Part shown: positions 9,163 to 17,422 of the stretch, piece by piece
Position numbering within the stretch: position 1 is the stretch's first letter
How the letters are laid out: each line of letters starts with the position of its first letter
From: Sphingobium cupriresistens
Lineage (GTDB): Bacteria > Pseudomonadota > Alphaproteobacteria > Sphingomonadales > Sphingomonadaceae
Direction of reading: 5' to 3'
Assembly (NCBI RefSeq): GCF_004152865.1
Contig: NZ_SEOO01000034.1
Coordinates: 1-36,161, forward strand
DNA length: 36,161 nt
Position numbers and translations under genes: made by a program
The notes under the pieces: generated by a model
What the model was told of the DNA's origin: nothing
Databases searched by the model: none
The model's input: only the letters and a program-made list of their open reading frames with translations

Positions 9163-12048
9163 ATGACCGACCAGCCCGATTATAAGTCCACCGTCTTCCT
9201 GCCCGTCACCGACTTTCCGATGAAGGCCGGCTTGGCCCAGAAGGAGCCGGCGATCGCCGCCAAGTGGGAGGCGATGGGTCTGTATGACCGCCTGCGCGAG
9301 AAGCGGGTCGGGCGTGAGCGCTTCATCCTGCATGACGGCCCGCCTTACGCCAATGGCGACATCCATATGGGCCATGCGATGAACAAGGTGCTGAAGGACA
9401 TCATCGTCCGCAGCCAGTCGTTGCTGGGCAAGGATGCGCCCTATGTGCCCGGCTGGGACTGCCATGGCCTGCCGATCGAATGGAAGATCGAGGAGGAATA
9501 TCGCAAGAAGAAGCTGAACAAGGATGAGGTGCCCGCCGCCGAGTTCCGCGCCCAGTGCCGCGCCTATGCCGACAAATGGGTGGGCGTGCAGAAGGAGCAG
9601 TTCAAGCGTCTGGGCGTGATGGGCGATTGGGCCGATCCCTATCTGACCATGAAGTTCGACGCCGAAGCCACCATCGTGGGCGAATTGCTGAAGTTCGCGG
9701 AAAGCGGGCAACTGTATCGCGGGGCCAAGCCCGTCATGTGGTCGCCGGTGGAGAAGACCGCGCTGGCCGAGGCGGAAGTGGAATATGAGGATGTGACCTC
9801 GACCCAGATCGACGTGGCGTTCGAGATTGCCGAAGCGCCGAACGCGCCGGAACTGGTTGGCGCCCATGCGGTGATTTGGACGACGACGCCCTGGACGATC
9901 CCGGTTAACCAGGCGATCGCGTTTGGGGAGGCTGTAGATTATTCTATCGTGTCTTGCGTCGACCATGATGGAAAATCGCTTGGGCGTTTTCTCGTCGCAA
10001 CCGATCTTGTTGCGGCCTTTCAGGCACGAGCAGATGCAGCCCTCCGAGGGACGGAGAGTCCTGAGCTTGTTGGTGTTTGGAGTATCGATGGCTTCGTCCA
10101 TGGCACCGACCTCGCCGGCGCCATCGCCCGCCACCCGATGCACGCGCTCGGCGGCTTCTTCGCGCGTCCGCGCCCGCTGCTGCCCGCCGACCATGTCACC
10201 ACCGACGCGGGCACCGGCCTCGTCCATATGGCGCCCGACCATGGCGAGGAGGATTTCCTCGCCTGCAAGAAGCTGAGCATCGATCCGGTTTTTGCGGTCA
10301 ATGACGCGGGCTTCTATCGCGACGACTGGGAGTGGCTGCCGGGGCAGGGCAGCGTCATCAACACCAAGTTTAATGGCGTGGACGGTCCGATCTGTAGCGA
10401 CCTGCGCGCCGCGGGCGCCCTGCTGAGCGCCAGCGACTTCCGCCATAGCTATCCGCATAGCTGGCGGTCGAAGGCGCGGATCATCTATCGCTGCACGCCG
10501 CAATGGTTCATCCCGATGGATAAACCCCAAGACGGCGGGATTGCCGACGTCGATGGCGGCGTGATGCCGACCCCGATCGTCACGGGCAACGGTCCGACGT
10601 TGCGTGAAATCGCGGTCGATGCGATCGCACATACCCGCTGGGTGCCCGAGCGCTCGACCAACCGCATCCGTTCGATGGTGGAGGGCCGTCCCGACTGGGT
10701 GATCAGCCGCCAGCGTGCCTGGGGCGTGCCGATCGCCCTCTATGTCCATCGCAAGAGCGGGCAATATCTGGTTGATCCGGCGGTCAATGCCCGCATCATC
10801 GATGCGTTCAAGGGCGCGGGGGCGGACGCCTGGTTCGGGGCGGATCATCAGGCGCTGCTCGGCTCCGACTATGACCTTGCCGACTATGAGGTCGTGAACG
10901 ACATTCTGGACGTCTGGTTCGATTCAGGTTCGACCCACAGCTTTGTGGTCGAGGGCCGCTATGGCGAAGGGACGCGCGCCGACCTCTATATCGAAGGGTC
11001 GGACCAGCATCGCGGCTGGTTCCAGTCCTCGCTCCTGGAAAGCTGCGGTACGCGGGGCCAAGCGCCTTACAAGGCGGTGCTGACCCATGGCTTCGCGCTG
11101 GACGGTACGGGCAAGAAAATGTCCAAGTCGTTGGGCAATGTCGTCGATCCGCTCAAGATCATGGGCGAGAGCGGCGCGGACATTTTGCGCGTCTGGGTCG
11201 CCAGCACCGACTATTTCGATGACGTGCGCATCGGCAAGGAAGTGCTGGCCGGATCGTCCGACGCCTATCGCAAGCTGCGCAATACCTTCCGCTATATGCT
11301 CGGCGCGCTGGCCGACTATGATGAAGAGAGCGAAGCGGTGTCCTATGCCGAGATGCCGGAGCTGGAGCGCTATATGCTCCACCGGCTGGCGGCGCTGGAC
11401 GCGGAACTGCGCGCGGTGGTGGACAAGAGCAAGGGCAGCGAGACGTGGCTGGAATTCAGCCGCTATACCCGCGCGCTGTTCGATTTCGCCAATAGCGACC
11501 TGTCGGCCTTCTTCTTCGATATCCGCAAGGATTGCCTCTATTGCGATGCGAAGAGCGACCCCAAGCGTCGCGCCTATCGCACGTTGCTGGATACGCTGTT
11601 CCATGCGCTGGTCCGCTATGCCGCGCCGATCATCCCCTTCACGGCGGAAGAAGTGTGGCAGAGCCGCTTCCCGGATGAGGCTGACAGCGTGCATTTCCTG
11701 GAATGGCCGGAAGTCGACCATCATTGGATCAACGCGCATCTGGACGACAAGTGGACCGAATTGCGCAGCCAGCGTGAGCAGGTGAACGAGGCGATCGAGC
11801 CGCTGCGCCGGGAAAAGATCGTGCGGTCCAGTCTGGACGCCGACGTCACCATGGGCGAATTGGTGCCGGTGGGCGATGTCGACTTTGCCGAAGTCGCGAT
11901 CGTCGCGCGGGTGACCATGGGTGAGGGCGATGGCATCGTCGTGACGCCCAGCGACTGGCATAAATGCGGCCGCTGCTGGCGCAAGCTGCCGGAGGTGACG
12001 GAGGACGGGACGCTGTGCGACCGTTGCGACGGGGTGTTGAGGGCATGA
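9163..12048 (+). CDS. ileS: Isoleucyl-tRNA synthetase
   Basis: This class-I aminoacyl-tRNA synthetase charges tRNA-Ile. In 961 residues one sees the HIGH-type motif HMGH (68-71), WTTTPWT opening the CP1 editing region, GWDCHGLPIEWK, the KMSKS loop (652-656), the anticodon-binding region, and a C-terminal zinc ribbon with two CxxC pairs (from about residue 934). ATG 9163 (MTDQPDYKSTVFLP) matches family N-termini. A tract from about 9925 to 10085 (residues about 255-308) keeps the reading frame but uses AT-rich, locally rare codons (TCT, GGA, AAA, CTT, CGA, AGT), unlike the flanks, suggesting gene conversion from foreign DNA. The stop overlaps the lspA start (ATGA). Confidence 0.97.
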   Translation: MTDQPDYKSTVFLPVTDFPMKAGLAQKEPAIAAKWEAMGLYDRLREKRVGRERFILHDGPPYANGDIHMGHAMNKVLKDIIVRSQSLLGKDAPYVPGWDCHGLPIEWKIEEEYRKKKLNKDEVPAAEFRAQCRAYADKWVGVQKEQFKRLGVMGDWADPYLTMKFDAEATIVGELLKFAESGQLYRGAKPVMWSPVEKTALAEAEVEYEDVTSTQIDVAFEIAEAPNAPELVGAHAVIWTTTPWTIPVNQAIAFGEAVDYSIVSCVDHDGKSLGRFLVATDLVAAFQARADAALRGTESPELVGVWSIDGFVHGTDLAGAIARHPMHALGGFFARPRPLLPADHVTTDAGTGLVHMAPDHGEEDFLACKKLSIDPVFAVNDAGFYRDDWEWLPGQGSVINTKFNGVDGPICSDLRAAGALLSASDFRHSYPHSWRSKARIIYRCTPQWFIPMDKPQDGGIADVDGGVMPTPIVTGNGPTLREIAVDAIAHTRWVPERSTNRIRSMVEGRPDWVISRQRAWGVPIALYVHRKSGQYLVDPAVNARIIDAFKGAGADAWFGADHQALLGSDYDLADYEVVNDILDVWFDSGSTHSFVVEGRYGEGTRADLYIEGSDQHRGWFQSSLLESCGTRGQAPYKAVLTHGFALDGTGKKMSKSLGNVVDPLKIMGESGADILRVWVASTDYFDDVRIGKEVLAGSSDAYRKLRNTFRYMLGALADYDEESEAVSYAEMPELERYMLHRLAALDAELRAVVDKSKGSETWLEFSRYTRALFDFANSDLSAFFFDIRKDCLYCDAKSDPKRRAYRTLLDTLFHALVRYAAPIIPFTAEEVWQSRFPDEADSVHFLEWPEVDHHWINAHLDDKWTELRSQREQVNEAIEPLRREKIVRSSLDADVTMGELVPVGDVDFAEVAIVARVTMGEGDGIVVTPSDWHKCGRCWRKLPEVTEDGTLCDRCDGVLRA

Positions 12049-12554
12049 GCGCCATCAATCATCGCCCACTGGGGCTGACCGTTGCGATCGTGACGCTCGC
12101 GCTCGACCAGCTCGTCAAATATACGGTCACCTATCCGCTGGCGCTGAAAAGCCGGGTGGAGGGGATCGACATCCTGCCGTTCTTCCGCCTGCGCTGGCTG
12201 GAAAATCGCGGCGTATCCATGGGCTTTTTCCATGCCGATACCGACACGGCGCGCTGGGCGCTGGTGGGGATGACGATCCTGATCTCCGCATTTGTCGGCG
12301 TGTGGATGTGGCGCGAAAAGGCGCGGCAGGATGTCGCGGCGCTGGGGCTGGTGCTGGGCGGGGCGATCGGCAATATCGTCGATCGTGTGCGGCTGGGCTA
12401 TGTCATTGATTATGCGGACCTGCATATCGGCGAGTGGCGGCCCTTCCTGATTTTCAACCTGGCCGATGCCGCCATCACCATCGGCGTGTTGATCCTGCTT
12501 GCGCGGGCGTTGCTGCTGCGCGACAAGGGCGCAAAGACGGAGACTTTGAAGTAA
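12045..12554 (+). CDS. lspA: Lipoprotein signal peptidase (signal peptidase II)
   Basis: LspA cleaves signal peptides from diacylglyceryl-modified prolipoproteins in the inner membrane. The 169-residue protein has four hydrophobic segments and the aspartyl dyad in GNIVDRV (Asp113) and FNLADAA (Asp141), with the conserved LENRGVSMG near residues 52-60. It is coupled to ileS by a 4-base overlap, the classic ileS-lspA arrangement, and its stop overlaps the start of the next gene, a predicted lipoprotein and therefore a likely substrate. Confidence 0.97.
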   Translation: MSAINHRPLGLTVAIVTLALDQLVKYTVTYPLALKSRVEGIDILPFFRLRWLENRGVSMGFFHADTDTARWALVGMTILISAFVGVWMWREKARQDVAALGLVLGGAIGNIVDRVRLGYVIDYADLHIGEWRPFLIFNLADAAITIGVLILLARALLLRDKGAKTETLK

Positions 12555-12967
12555 TGCGTAAACTGATCCTCGCTGCCGGCCTTGTGTCCACCCTGTCCGC
12601 CTGCGGCGGCGGCGGCGGGCTGTTCAACCGCGAGCGCCCCGATGAATTCGCCGTCTCGCGCCAGGCGCCGCTGGTGATCCCGCCCGACTTCGCGCTGGTG
12701 CCGCCCGCGCCGGGCACCCCGGCGGCGGCGGCGGTCGATTCGCGCAGCGAAGCGATGCAGGCGATGTTCGGCGGTCCCGCCGCGCGCAGCGCATCGGAAA
12801 GCGCCGCGTTGAACGCGGCGGGCCGCGCCAATGCGGCATCGGGCATCCGATCGTCGGTGGGCGATCCAGACACCCAGGTCGTGGACAAGGGCGCCACCAC
12901 CCGCGACATCATCGCCGCGCCCGAAGGCGACGGCCAGGAAGCCCGCGCTGCGACGCCCCAGCCCTGA
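12554..12967 (+). CDS. DUF3035-type (BamF-like) outer-membrane lipoprotein
   Basis: The 137-residue product begins MRKLILAAGLVSTLSACGG, a lipoprotein signal peptide with lipobox LSAC and modified Cys17, followed by a glycine run. The segment RERPDEFAVSRQAPLVIPPDF is typical of DUF3035 proteins, some of which have been described as BamF, an accessory of the outer-membrane barrel assembly complex in alphaproteobacteria. The remainder is Ala/Pro-rich and probably disordered. Its ATG shares a base with the lspA TAA (TAATG), so translation is likely coupled. The BAM role is by family analogy only. Confidence 0.8.
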   Translation: MRKLILAAGLVSTLSACGGGGGLFNRERPDEFAVSRQAPLVIPPDFALVPPAPGTPAAAAVDSRSEAMQAMFGGPAARSASESAALNAAGRANAASGIRSSVGDPDTQVVDKGATTRDIIAAPEGDGQEARAATPQP

Positions 12968-12981
12968 TCAATAGGGCTTGA

Positions 12982-14511
12982 TTATCCAGACGGCGCGGTT
13001 GGCTTAGCCGCGCCGCCGGACGGCCGATAGCTGATCTGCGCCTGACCCGTCGCACGGACGGGCAGGTGCAATCCCTGGCCATAAGCGTGAATCTGACCTA
13101 TATCGAACCTGTCGGCATGGGCATGGATGACGAAGGCGCCTTCCCGCCTTTCCGCGATGGCGCGGGCGATCTTGCGCTTGAGTTCCACGATATCCTTGGC
13201 GAAATTCTGACCAAGCGCGCTGGCGATCAGGCTGGAGAAGCCGGGGCTTCGCCCGATCGCCAGCAGCATATCGCCACTGACGCCGTCGGTATCGCCAGTA
13301 ATGACCGGATCGACAAAGCCCACGCGCGGCGAATTGACGGCATTGACCGGACGCGCCGCCAGCCAGATGCGGCCATGGATATCCTCCGTCGAATCGGCCA
13401 ATCGCGCGGTGACATCCACGCCCACCGCGACACGTCCGCCCGTCGCCCCATAGCAGGTCACGTTGGAAAAGCGCGCGGACACCGGGCCGATGCCGGGCAG
13501 GTCGAACGGACGCGCAGCGCGTTTTGACAGGGCGCGCTGGATGACGGGTTGAAGCTGGCGATAATCCGCCGTCACCGGCAGATGGAAGGACAGGCGGTTG
13601 CGCACCGGCGCTCGGTTGAGTGGGGGCAAGGCCGTCGGCCGGGGCGCTGCCGGGGCATCGCCGACAAAGGTTTCCGTGATCGCCTCCATGCCTAGGTCCA
13701 GCCGAAGCGAGCGGCCGCGCATCGTGTAACCGTTGTAGAAGATCTTCTGCGGGCTGATGCGCATCCAGACTGGCGGATTTTGCCTGTTCAACTCCAGCGT
13801 AGCGAAAGCCTGACGCCAATATTTTTCCGCTTCGCCGCGCAGGTTCATCCGGCTGAGTTCGCGCGGCAAATCCCGTTCCAGCCTGGCGACGACGGGGCGC
13901 AGTTTTGCATCGGCTTCGTCGGTGAAGCGAATGCGCTGACCCAGGAAATCGATGCCGGGCGGCGCGGTCCAGTCATAATGGAGCCGCACCGTCCCCTTAG
14001 GTGTCCAGTCGCGCGCCAGGTCGATGGTGATGCGCGCCTGCACCATGGCCGATCCGGTGGCGGTTTCGCCTTTCAGCACACCGCCCACGTCGCGCGCGCT
14101 GATGCTGGCATGGATGGGCAGGTCGGCGACGATCTCCCGTCCCTCGCCGCGCAGGCTGACCGGGCCGCGGGTGACGGTGCCGACGATGGTGCAGCCGATG
14201 GGCGGCGTGACCTTTAACTCGCCGCCGAATATCTTGACCTTTTGCGGCGCGACACAGCGCGGTTCGCGCCGGTTGATGGTCCACAGGATGCGCGGCACCG
14301 CCTGTTCAATCGCCGCCCGCAATGCGCTGGCGTCGGCATCGACCGGCACCGCGATCAGGGACTTTTCCTGGGGCGCCGGTACAGGATCCGATGCGCGGGG
14401 CGGCGCAATGTCTACGGGCTTTTGCTGGCACGCGGCGCATAAGATTAACGCGAGAAGGGCCGGCGACAGTTTAGGCAAAGCCCGCGAAATCAACTGAAAA
14501 TGCGCCGGCAA
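12982..14511 (-). CDS. DUF4403 family lipoprotein
   Basis: A 509-residue protein with a signal sequence ending in LCAAC (Cys28), a slightly non-canonical lipobox with Cys at -3. The body contains the DUF4403 pattern: SLIAVPVDADASALRAAIEQAVP near the start and later IDLARDWTPKGTVRLHYDW, WMRISPQKIFYNGY and FHLPVTADYRQLQP. The family is predicted beta-rich and envelope-associated, function unknown. The TTG at 14511 is favoured because GGAGG lies six bases upstream and it places the signal peptide at the N-terminus; an ATG at 14571 would add 20 charged residues before it. The gene converges on the DUF3035 gene with only 14 bp between. Confidence 0.8.
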   Translation of the reverse strand: MPAHFQLISRALPKLSPALLALILCAACQQKPVDIAPPRASDPVPAPQEKSLIAVPVDADASALRAAIEQAVPRILWTINRREPRCVAPQKVKIFGGELKVTPPIGCTIVGTVTRGPVSLRGEGREIVADLPIHASISARDVGGVLKGETATGSAMVQARITIDLARDWTPKGTVRLHYDWTAPPGIDFLGQRIRFTDEADAKLRPVVARLERDLPRELSRMNLRGEAEKYWRQAFATLELNRQNPPVWMRISPQKIFYNGYTMRGRSLRLDLGMEAITETFVGDAPAAPRPTALPPLNRAPVRNRLSFHLPVTADYRQLQPVIQRALSKRAARPFDLPGIGPVSARFSNVTCYGATGGRVAVGVDVTARLADSTEDIHGRIWLAARPVNAVNSPRVGFVDPVITGDTDGVSGDMLLAIGRSPGFSSLIASALGQNFAKDIVELKRKIARAIAERREGAFVIHAHADRFDIGQIHAYGQGLHLPVRATGQAQISYRPSGGAAKPTAPSG

Positions 14512-14606
14512 CCGTTTCCTCCGCTCCTGATGATCATGCCGTTCAGCGTATTGACGGCACGGTTGATCCATTACGTTTGCGGCGGGAATTTAGTTCCTGT
14601 CTTTGG

Positions 14607-16535
14607 TCAGGCCCGCGCCTCTGCGCCGACGCTATTGTGGCGCAGGGCGGTCAGGACGGTGTCGACGATCGCGTCGGCGTCCAGACGGGCGTCGGCATAT
14701 TGTTTTTCGGGCTTGTCCTGATCCTGGAAGATGTCGGGCAGGCGCAGGGTGCGCAGCTTGAGGCCGTTGTCGATCAGGCCGAGATCGCTGGCCAGCGTCA
14801 GGACATGCGCGCCCAGGCCGCCGATCGCGCCTTCCTCGATGGTCACGGCCACTTCATGGCTGGTCAGCAGCTTTCGGATCAGCGCTTCGTCCAGCGGCTT
14901 GGCGAAGCGCAGGTCGGCGACGGTGGTGGACAGGCCCTTGGCCTCCAGCGCTTCGGCGGCTTTGAGCGCTTCTTCGAGGCGGGTGCCGAGCGACAGGATG
15001 GCGACCTGACGCCCTTCGCGCACGATCCGGCCTTTGCCGATTTCCAGCCGTTCGGGGATTTCGGGCATGGCGACGCCTGTGCCGTTGCCGCGCGGGTAGC
15101 GCAGCGCGATCGGGCCGCTATCATACATGGCGCAGGTATGGACCATATGAACCAGTTCGGCTTCGTCCGCCGCAGCCATCACCACCATATTGGGCAGGGT
15201 CGCAAGATAGGTGACGTCGAAACTGCCCGCATGAGTCGAGCCGTCGGCGCCGACCAGGCCGGCGCGGTCGATGGCGAAGCGGACGGGCAGATTCTGGATC
15301 GCGACGTCATGCACGACCTGGTCGTAGGCGCGTTGCAGGAAGGTCGAATAGATGGCGCAGAAGGGACGCATCCCTTCGGCTGCAAGGCCCGCGGCGAAGG
15401 TCACGGCATGTTGTTCGGCGATGCCGACGTCGAAGCTGCGGTCGGGGAATGCCAGTTCGAACTTGTCGAGGCCGGTGCCCGACGGCATCGCCGCGGTGAT
15501 GGCGCAGACCTTGGGATCGCGTTGCGCTTCGGCGATCAGCGCCTGGGCAAAGACATTGGTGTAGCTGGGCGGTCCCGGCGGAGCTTTCGCCTGGGTGCCG
15601 GTGACGATGTCGAATTTCTGGACGCCATGATATTTGTCCGCCGCCGCTTCGGCCGGGCCATAGCCCTTGCCCTTCTGCGTGACGACATGGACGAGGCACG
15701 GCCCTTCGGCCGCGTCGCGGACATTTTCCAGCACGGGGATCAACTGGTCGAGATTATGGCCGTCGACCGGGCCGACATAATAGAAGCCCAGTTCCTCGAA
15801 CAGGGTGCCGCCCATCGCCATGCCACGCGCGAACTCGTCCGTCTTGCGCGCGGCATTGTGGAGCGGGCGGGGCAGTTTGCGGGCGAGGCGCTTGGCCAGG
15901 TCGCGCAGGCCCAGAAACTCACGGCTGGACACCAGACGGGCGAGATAGGCGGACAGGCCACCGACCGGCGGAGCGATCGACATGTCATTGTCGTTGAGGA
16001 TGACGACCAGGCGATTGCCGGCCGCGCGGGCGTTGTTCATCGCCTCATAGGCCATGCCTGCCGACATGGCGCCGTCGCCGATCACGGCGATGCCCTTGCC
16101 AGGGCGATCCTGCATCTTGTTGGCGACGGCGAAGCCCAGCGCGGCGCTGATCGAGGTGGAGCTGTGCGCCGCGCCGAAGGGGTCATAATCGGATTCGGCG
16201 CGCTTGGTGAAGCCGGACAGGCCGCCGCCCATGCGCAGGGTGCGGATGCGGTCGCGCCGGCCGGTCAGGATCTTGTGCGGATAGCATTGATGACCGACGT
16301 CCCACACCAGCTTGTCCTGCGGCGTGTCGAACACATAATGGATCGCGGTCGTCAGTTCGACCACGCCAAGGCCGGACCCCAAATGACCGCCGGTCACGCC
16401 GACGGCGGAGATCACCTCCTGCCGCAATTCGTCGGCCAGTTGCCGCAACTGGTCAGGCTTGAGGGCGCGCAGGTCCGACGGCCAGACGACCTGGTCGAGA
16501 AGCGGCGTGGAGGGGCGATCGTTCATCGAAGACAT
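14607..16535 (-). CDS. dxs: 1-deoxy-D-xylulose-5-phosphate synthase
   Basis: Dxs condenses pyruvate and glyceraldehyde-3-phosphate using thiamine diphosphate, the first step of the MEP isoprenoid pathway, which also feeds carotenoids and thiamine/pyridoxal. The 642-residue protein shows [13 protein letters not shown], the ThDP motif GDGAMSAG (from 153) ending in NDNDMSI, and the catalytic glutamate in GIAEQHAV (Glu374). MSSMNDRPS offers two starts (16535 or 16526) and neither has a strong ribosome binding site. Some sphingomonads place dxs near xseB/ispA, but neither is present here. Confidence 0.97.
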   Translation of the reverse strand: MSSMNDRPSTPLLDQVVWPSDLRALKPDQLRQLADELRQEVISAVGVTGGHLGSGLGVVELTTAIHYVFDTPQDKLVWDVGHQCYPHKILTGRRDRIRTLRMGGGLSGFTKRAESDYDPFGAAHSSTSISAALGFAVANKMQDRPGKGIAVIGDGAMSAGMAYEAMNNARAAGNRLVVILNDNDMSIAPPVGGLSAYLARLVSSREFLGLRDLAKRLARKLPRPLHNAARKTDEFARGMAMGGTLFEELGFYYVGPVDGHNLDQLIPVLENVRDAAEGPCLVHVVTQKGKGYGPAEAAADKYHGVQKFDIVTGTQAKAPPGPPSYTNVFAQALIAEAQRDPKVCAITAAMPSGTGLDKFELAFPDRSFDVGIAEQHAVTFAAGLAAEGMRPFCAIYSTFLQRAYDQVVHDVAIQNLPVRFAIDRAGLVGADGSTHAGSFDVTYLATLPNMVVMAAADEAELVHMVHTCAMYDSGPIALRYPRGNGTGVAMPEIPERLEIGKGRIVREGRQVAILSLGTRLEEALKAAEALEAKGLSTTVADLRFAKPLDEALIRKLLTSHEVAVTIEEGAIGGLGAHVLTLASDLGLIDNGLKLRTLRLPDIFQDQDKPEKQYADARLDADAIVDTVLTALRHNSVGAEARA

Positions 16536-16585
16536 AGACTCGTGTAGCGGCTAGGCCGTTCCGTGGGCAAGCGCAACGGCGCTCT

Positions 16586-17050
16586 TTAGGCCGCGCACCT
16601 GGCGCAGGTGCCCAATATCTCGATCACCGGCCGTTCGGCATGGAAGCCTTCATGTGCGGCGATCGCGCGCACATCGCCGGTCACCTTGTCGTCATCGACA
16701 TGGGTCGCCTGCTTGCAATTGCGGCAGACCAGGAAGATGCAGTCATGGTGGCAGCCGGGATGGGCGTTGGCGATATAGGCGTTGGCGCTTTCCACCCGCA
16801 TCGCGATATTGTTGGTCACGAACAGGTCGAGGATGCGATAGACGCTGTTGGGCGCGACGCGCTTGCCGCGCGCCTTGGACACGGTATCGGCGATGTCATA
16901 AGCCGAGGCCGGTCGTTCCTCCGCCGCGAGCGCGTCGAAAATGGCGGCGCGCATGGGCGTCCATTGTTCTTCCTGCGCCTCCAGCGTCAGGCGCGCGGCG
17001 TCGGCGAGCTTCGTGCCGGTCGGTTCATGATGGTGGTGATGGTCGGCCAT
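16586..17050 (-). CDS. zur: Fur-family regulator, probably zinc uptake regulator Zur
   Basis: The 154-residue protein has a winged-helix N-terminal domain (WTPMRAAIFDALAAEERPASAYDI ... VAPNSVYRILDLFV, residues 30-78) and a dimerisation/metal domain. It carries two CxxC pairs, CRNC (109-112) and CARC (149-152), for a structural zinc, and CHHDC at 100-104. The missing HHHDH-type iron site and the late CARC favour Zur over Fur. A run of five histidines at residues 4-8 could bind zinc. Zur represses zinc import genes when zinc is abundant; no such genes adjoin. The Zur rather than Fur call is from motifs only. Confidence 0.8.
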   Translation of the reverse strand: MADHHHHHEPTGTKLADAARLTLEAQEEQWTPMRAAIFDALAAEERPASAYDIADTVSKARGKRVAPNSVYRILDLFVTNNIAMRVESANAYIANAHPGCHHDCIFLVCRNCKQATHVDDDKVTGDVRAIAAHEGFHAERPVIEILGTCARCAA

Positions 17051-17095
17051 GGCGTCAATCTAGGCTTGCAGGGGACCGGGGGCAAGGGCGGTGCG

Positions 17096-17422
17096 TCAGC
17101 GCTGCCCGAAGGACCATGCGGCCCATAGCCAGCCCGCGATCATCAACATGCCGCCGATCGGCGTGACCGCGCCCAGCCATTTGGGTCCGCCCAGCGCCAT
17201 GGCGTAGAGGGTGAGGGCGAAGATCGCCGCGCCGACGAGCATCAGCGCCGCCGCGCCGCGCGCAACGCCGATGAGGGCGACCGCGGCGACGGCGTGGATC
17301 AATTGATAGAGGCCGCCGGTGCGCAGCCATTCCGCCGCCTTGGGATCGGCGACGCCATGCGCGCCGAACGCGCCGGCCCCTATCGCCAGCGCCGCGGACA
17401 GGCAGGCCAGTATCGCGATCAT
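17096..17422 (-). CDS. DUF423 family small membrane protein
   Basis: The 108-residue protein consists of four hydrophobic segments and begins with GAGAFGAHGVADPKAAEWLRTGGLYQLIHAVA, the conserved DUF423 (YgdD/YwdK) signature. The function of the family is unknown. Its start ATG overlaps the stop of the upstream antiporter gene by 4 bases (17419-17422), so it is probably made from the same transcript. Confidence 0.88.
   Translation of the reverse strand: MIAILACLSAALAIGAGAFGAHGVADPKAAEWLRTGGLYQLIHAVAAVALIGVARGAAALMLVGAAIFALTLYAMALGGPKWLGAVTPIGGMLMIAGWLWAAWSFGQR

Noticed and set aside
9925..10085. Frameshift or inserted gene fragment in ileS
   Set aside because: The frame is continuous and the residues still fit the expected CP1 pattern up to the following HPMHALGG segment, so a conversion tract is the simpler reading.
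9124..10848. Minus-strand open frame of 574 codons
   Set aside because: Antisense to ileS and without recognisable motifs.
14577..16547. Long plus-strand open frame of 656 codons
   Set aside because: It lies antisense across the whole of dxs and shows no family motif.
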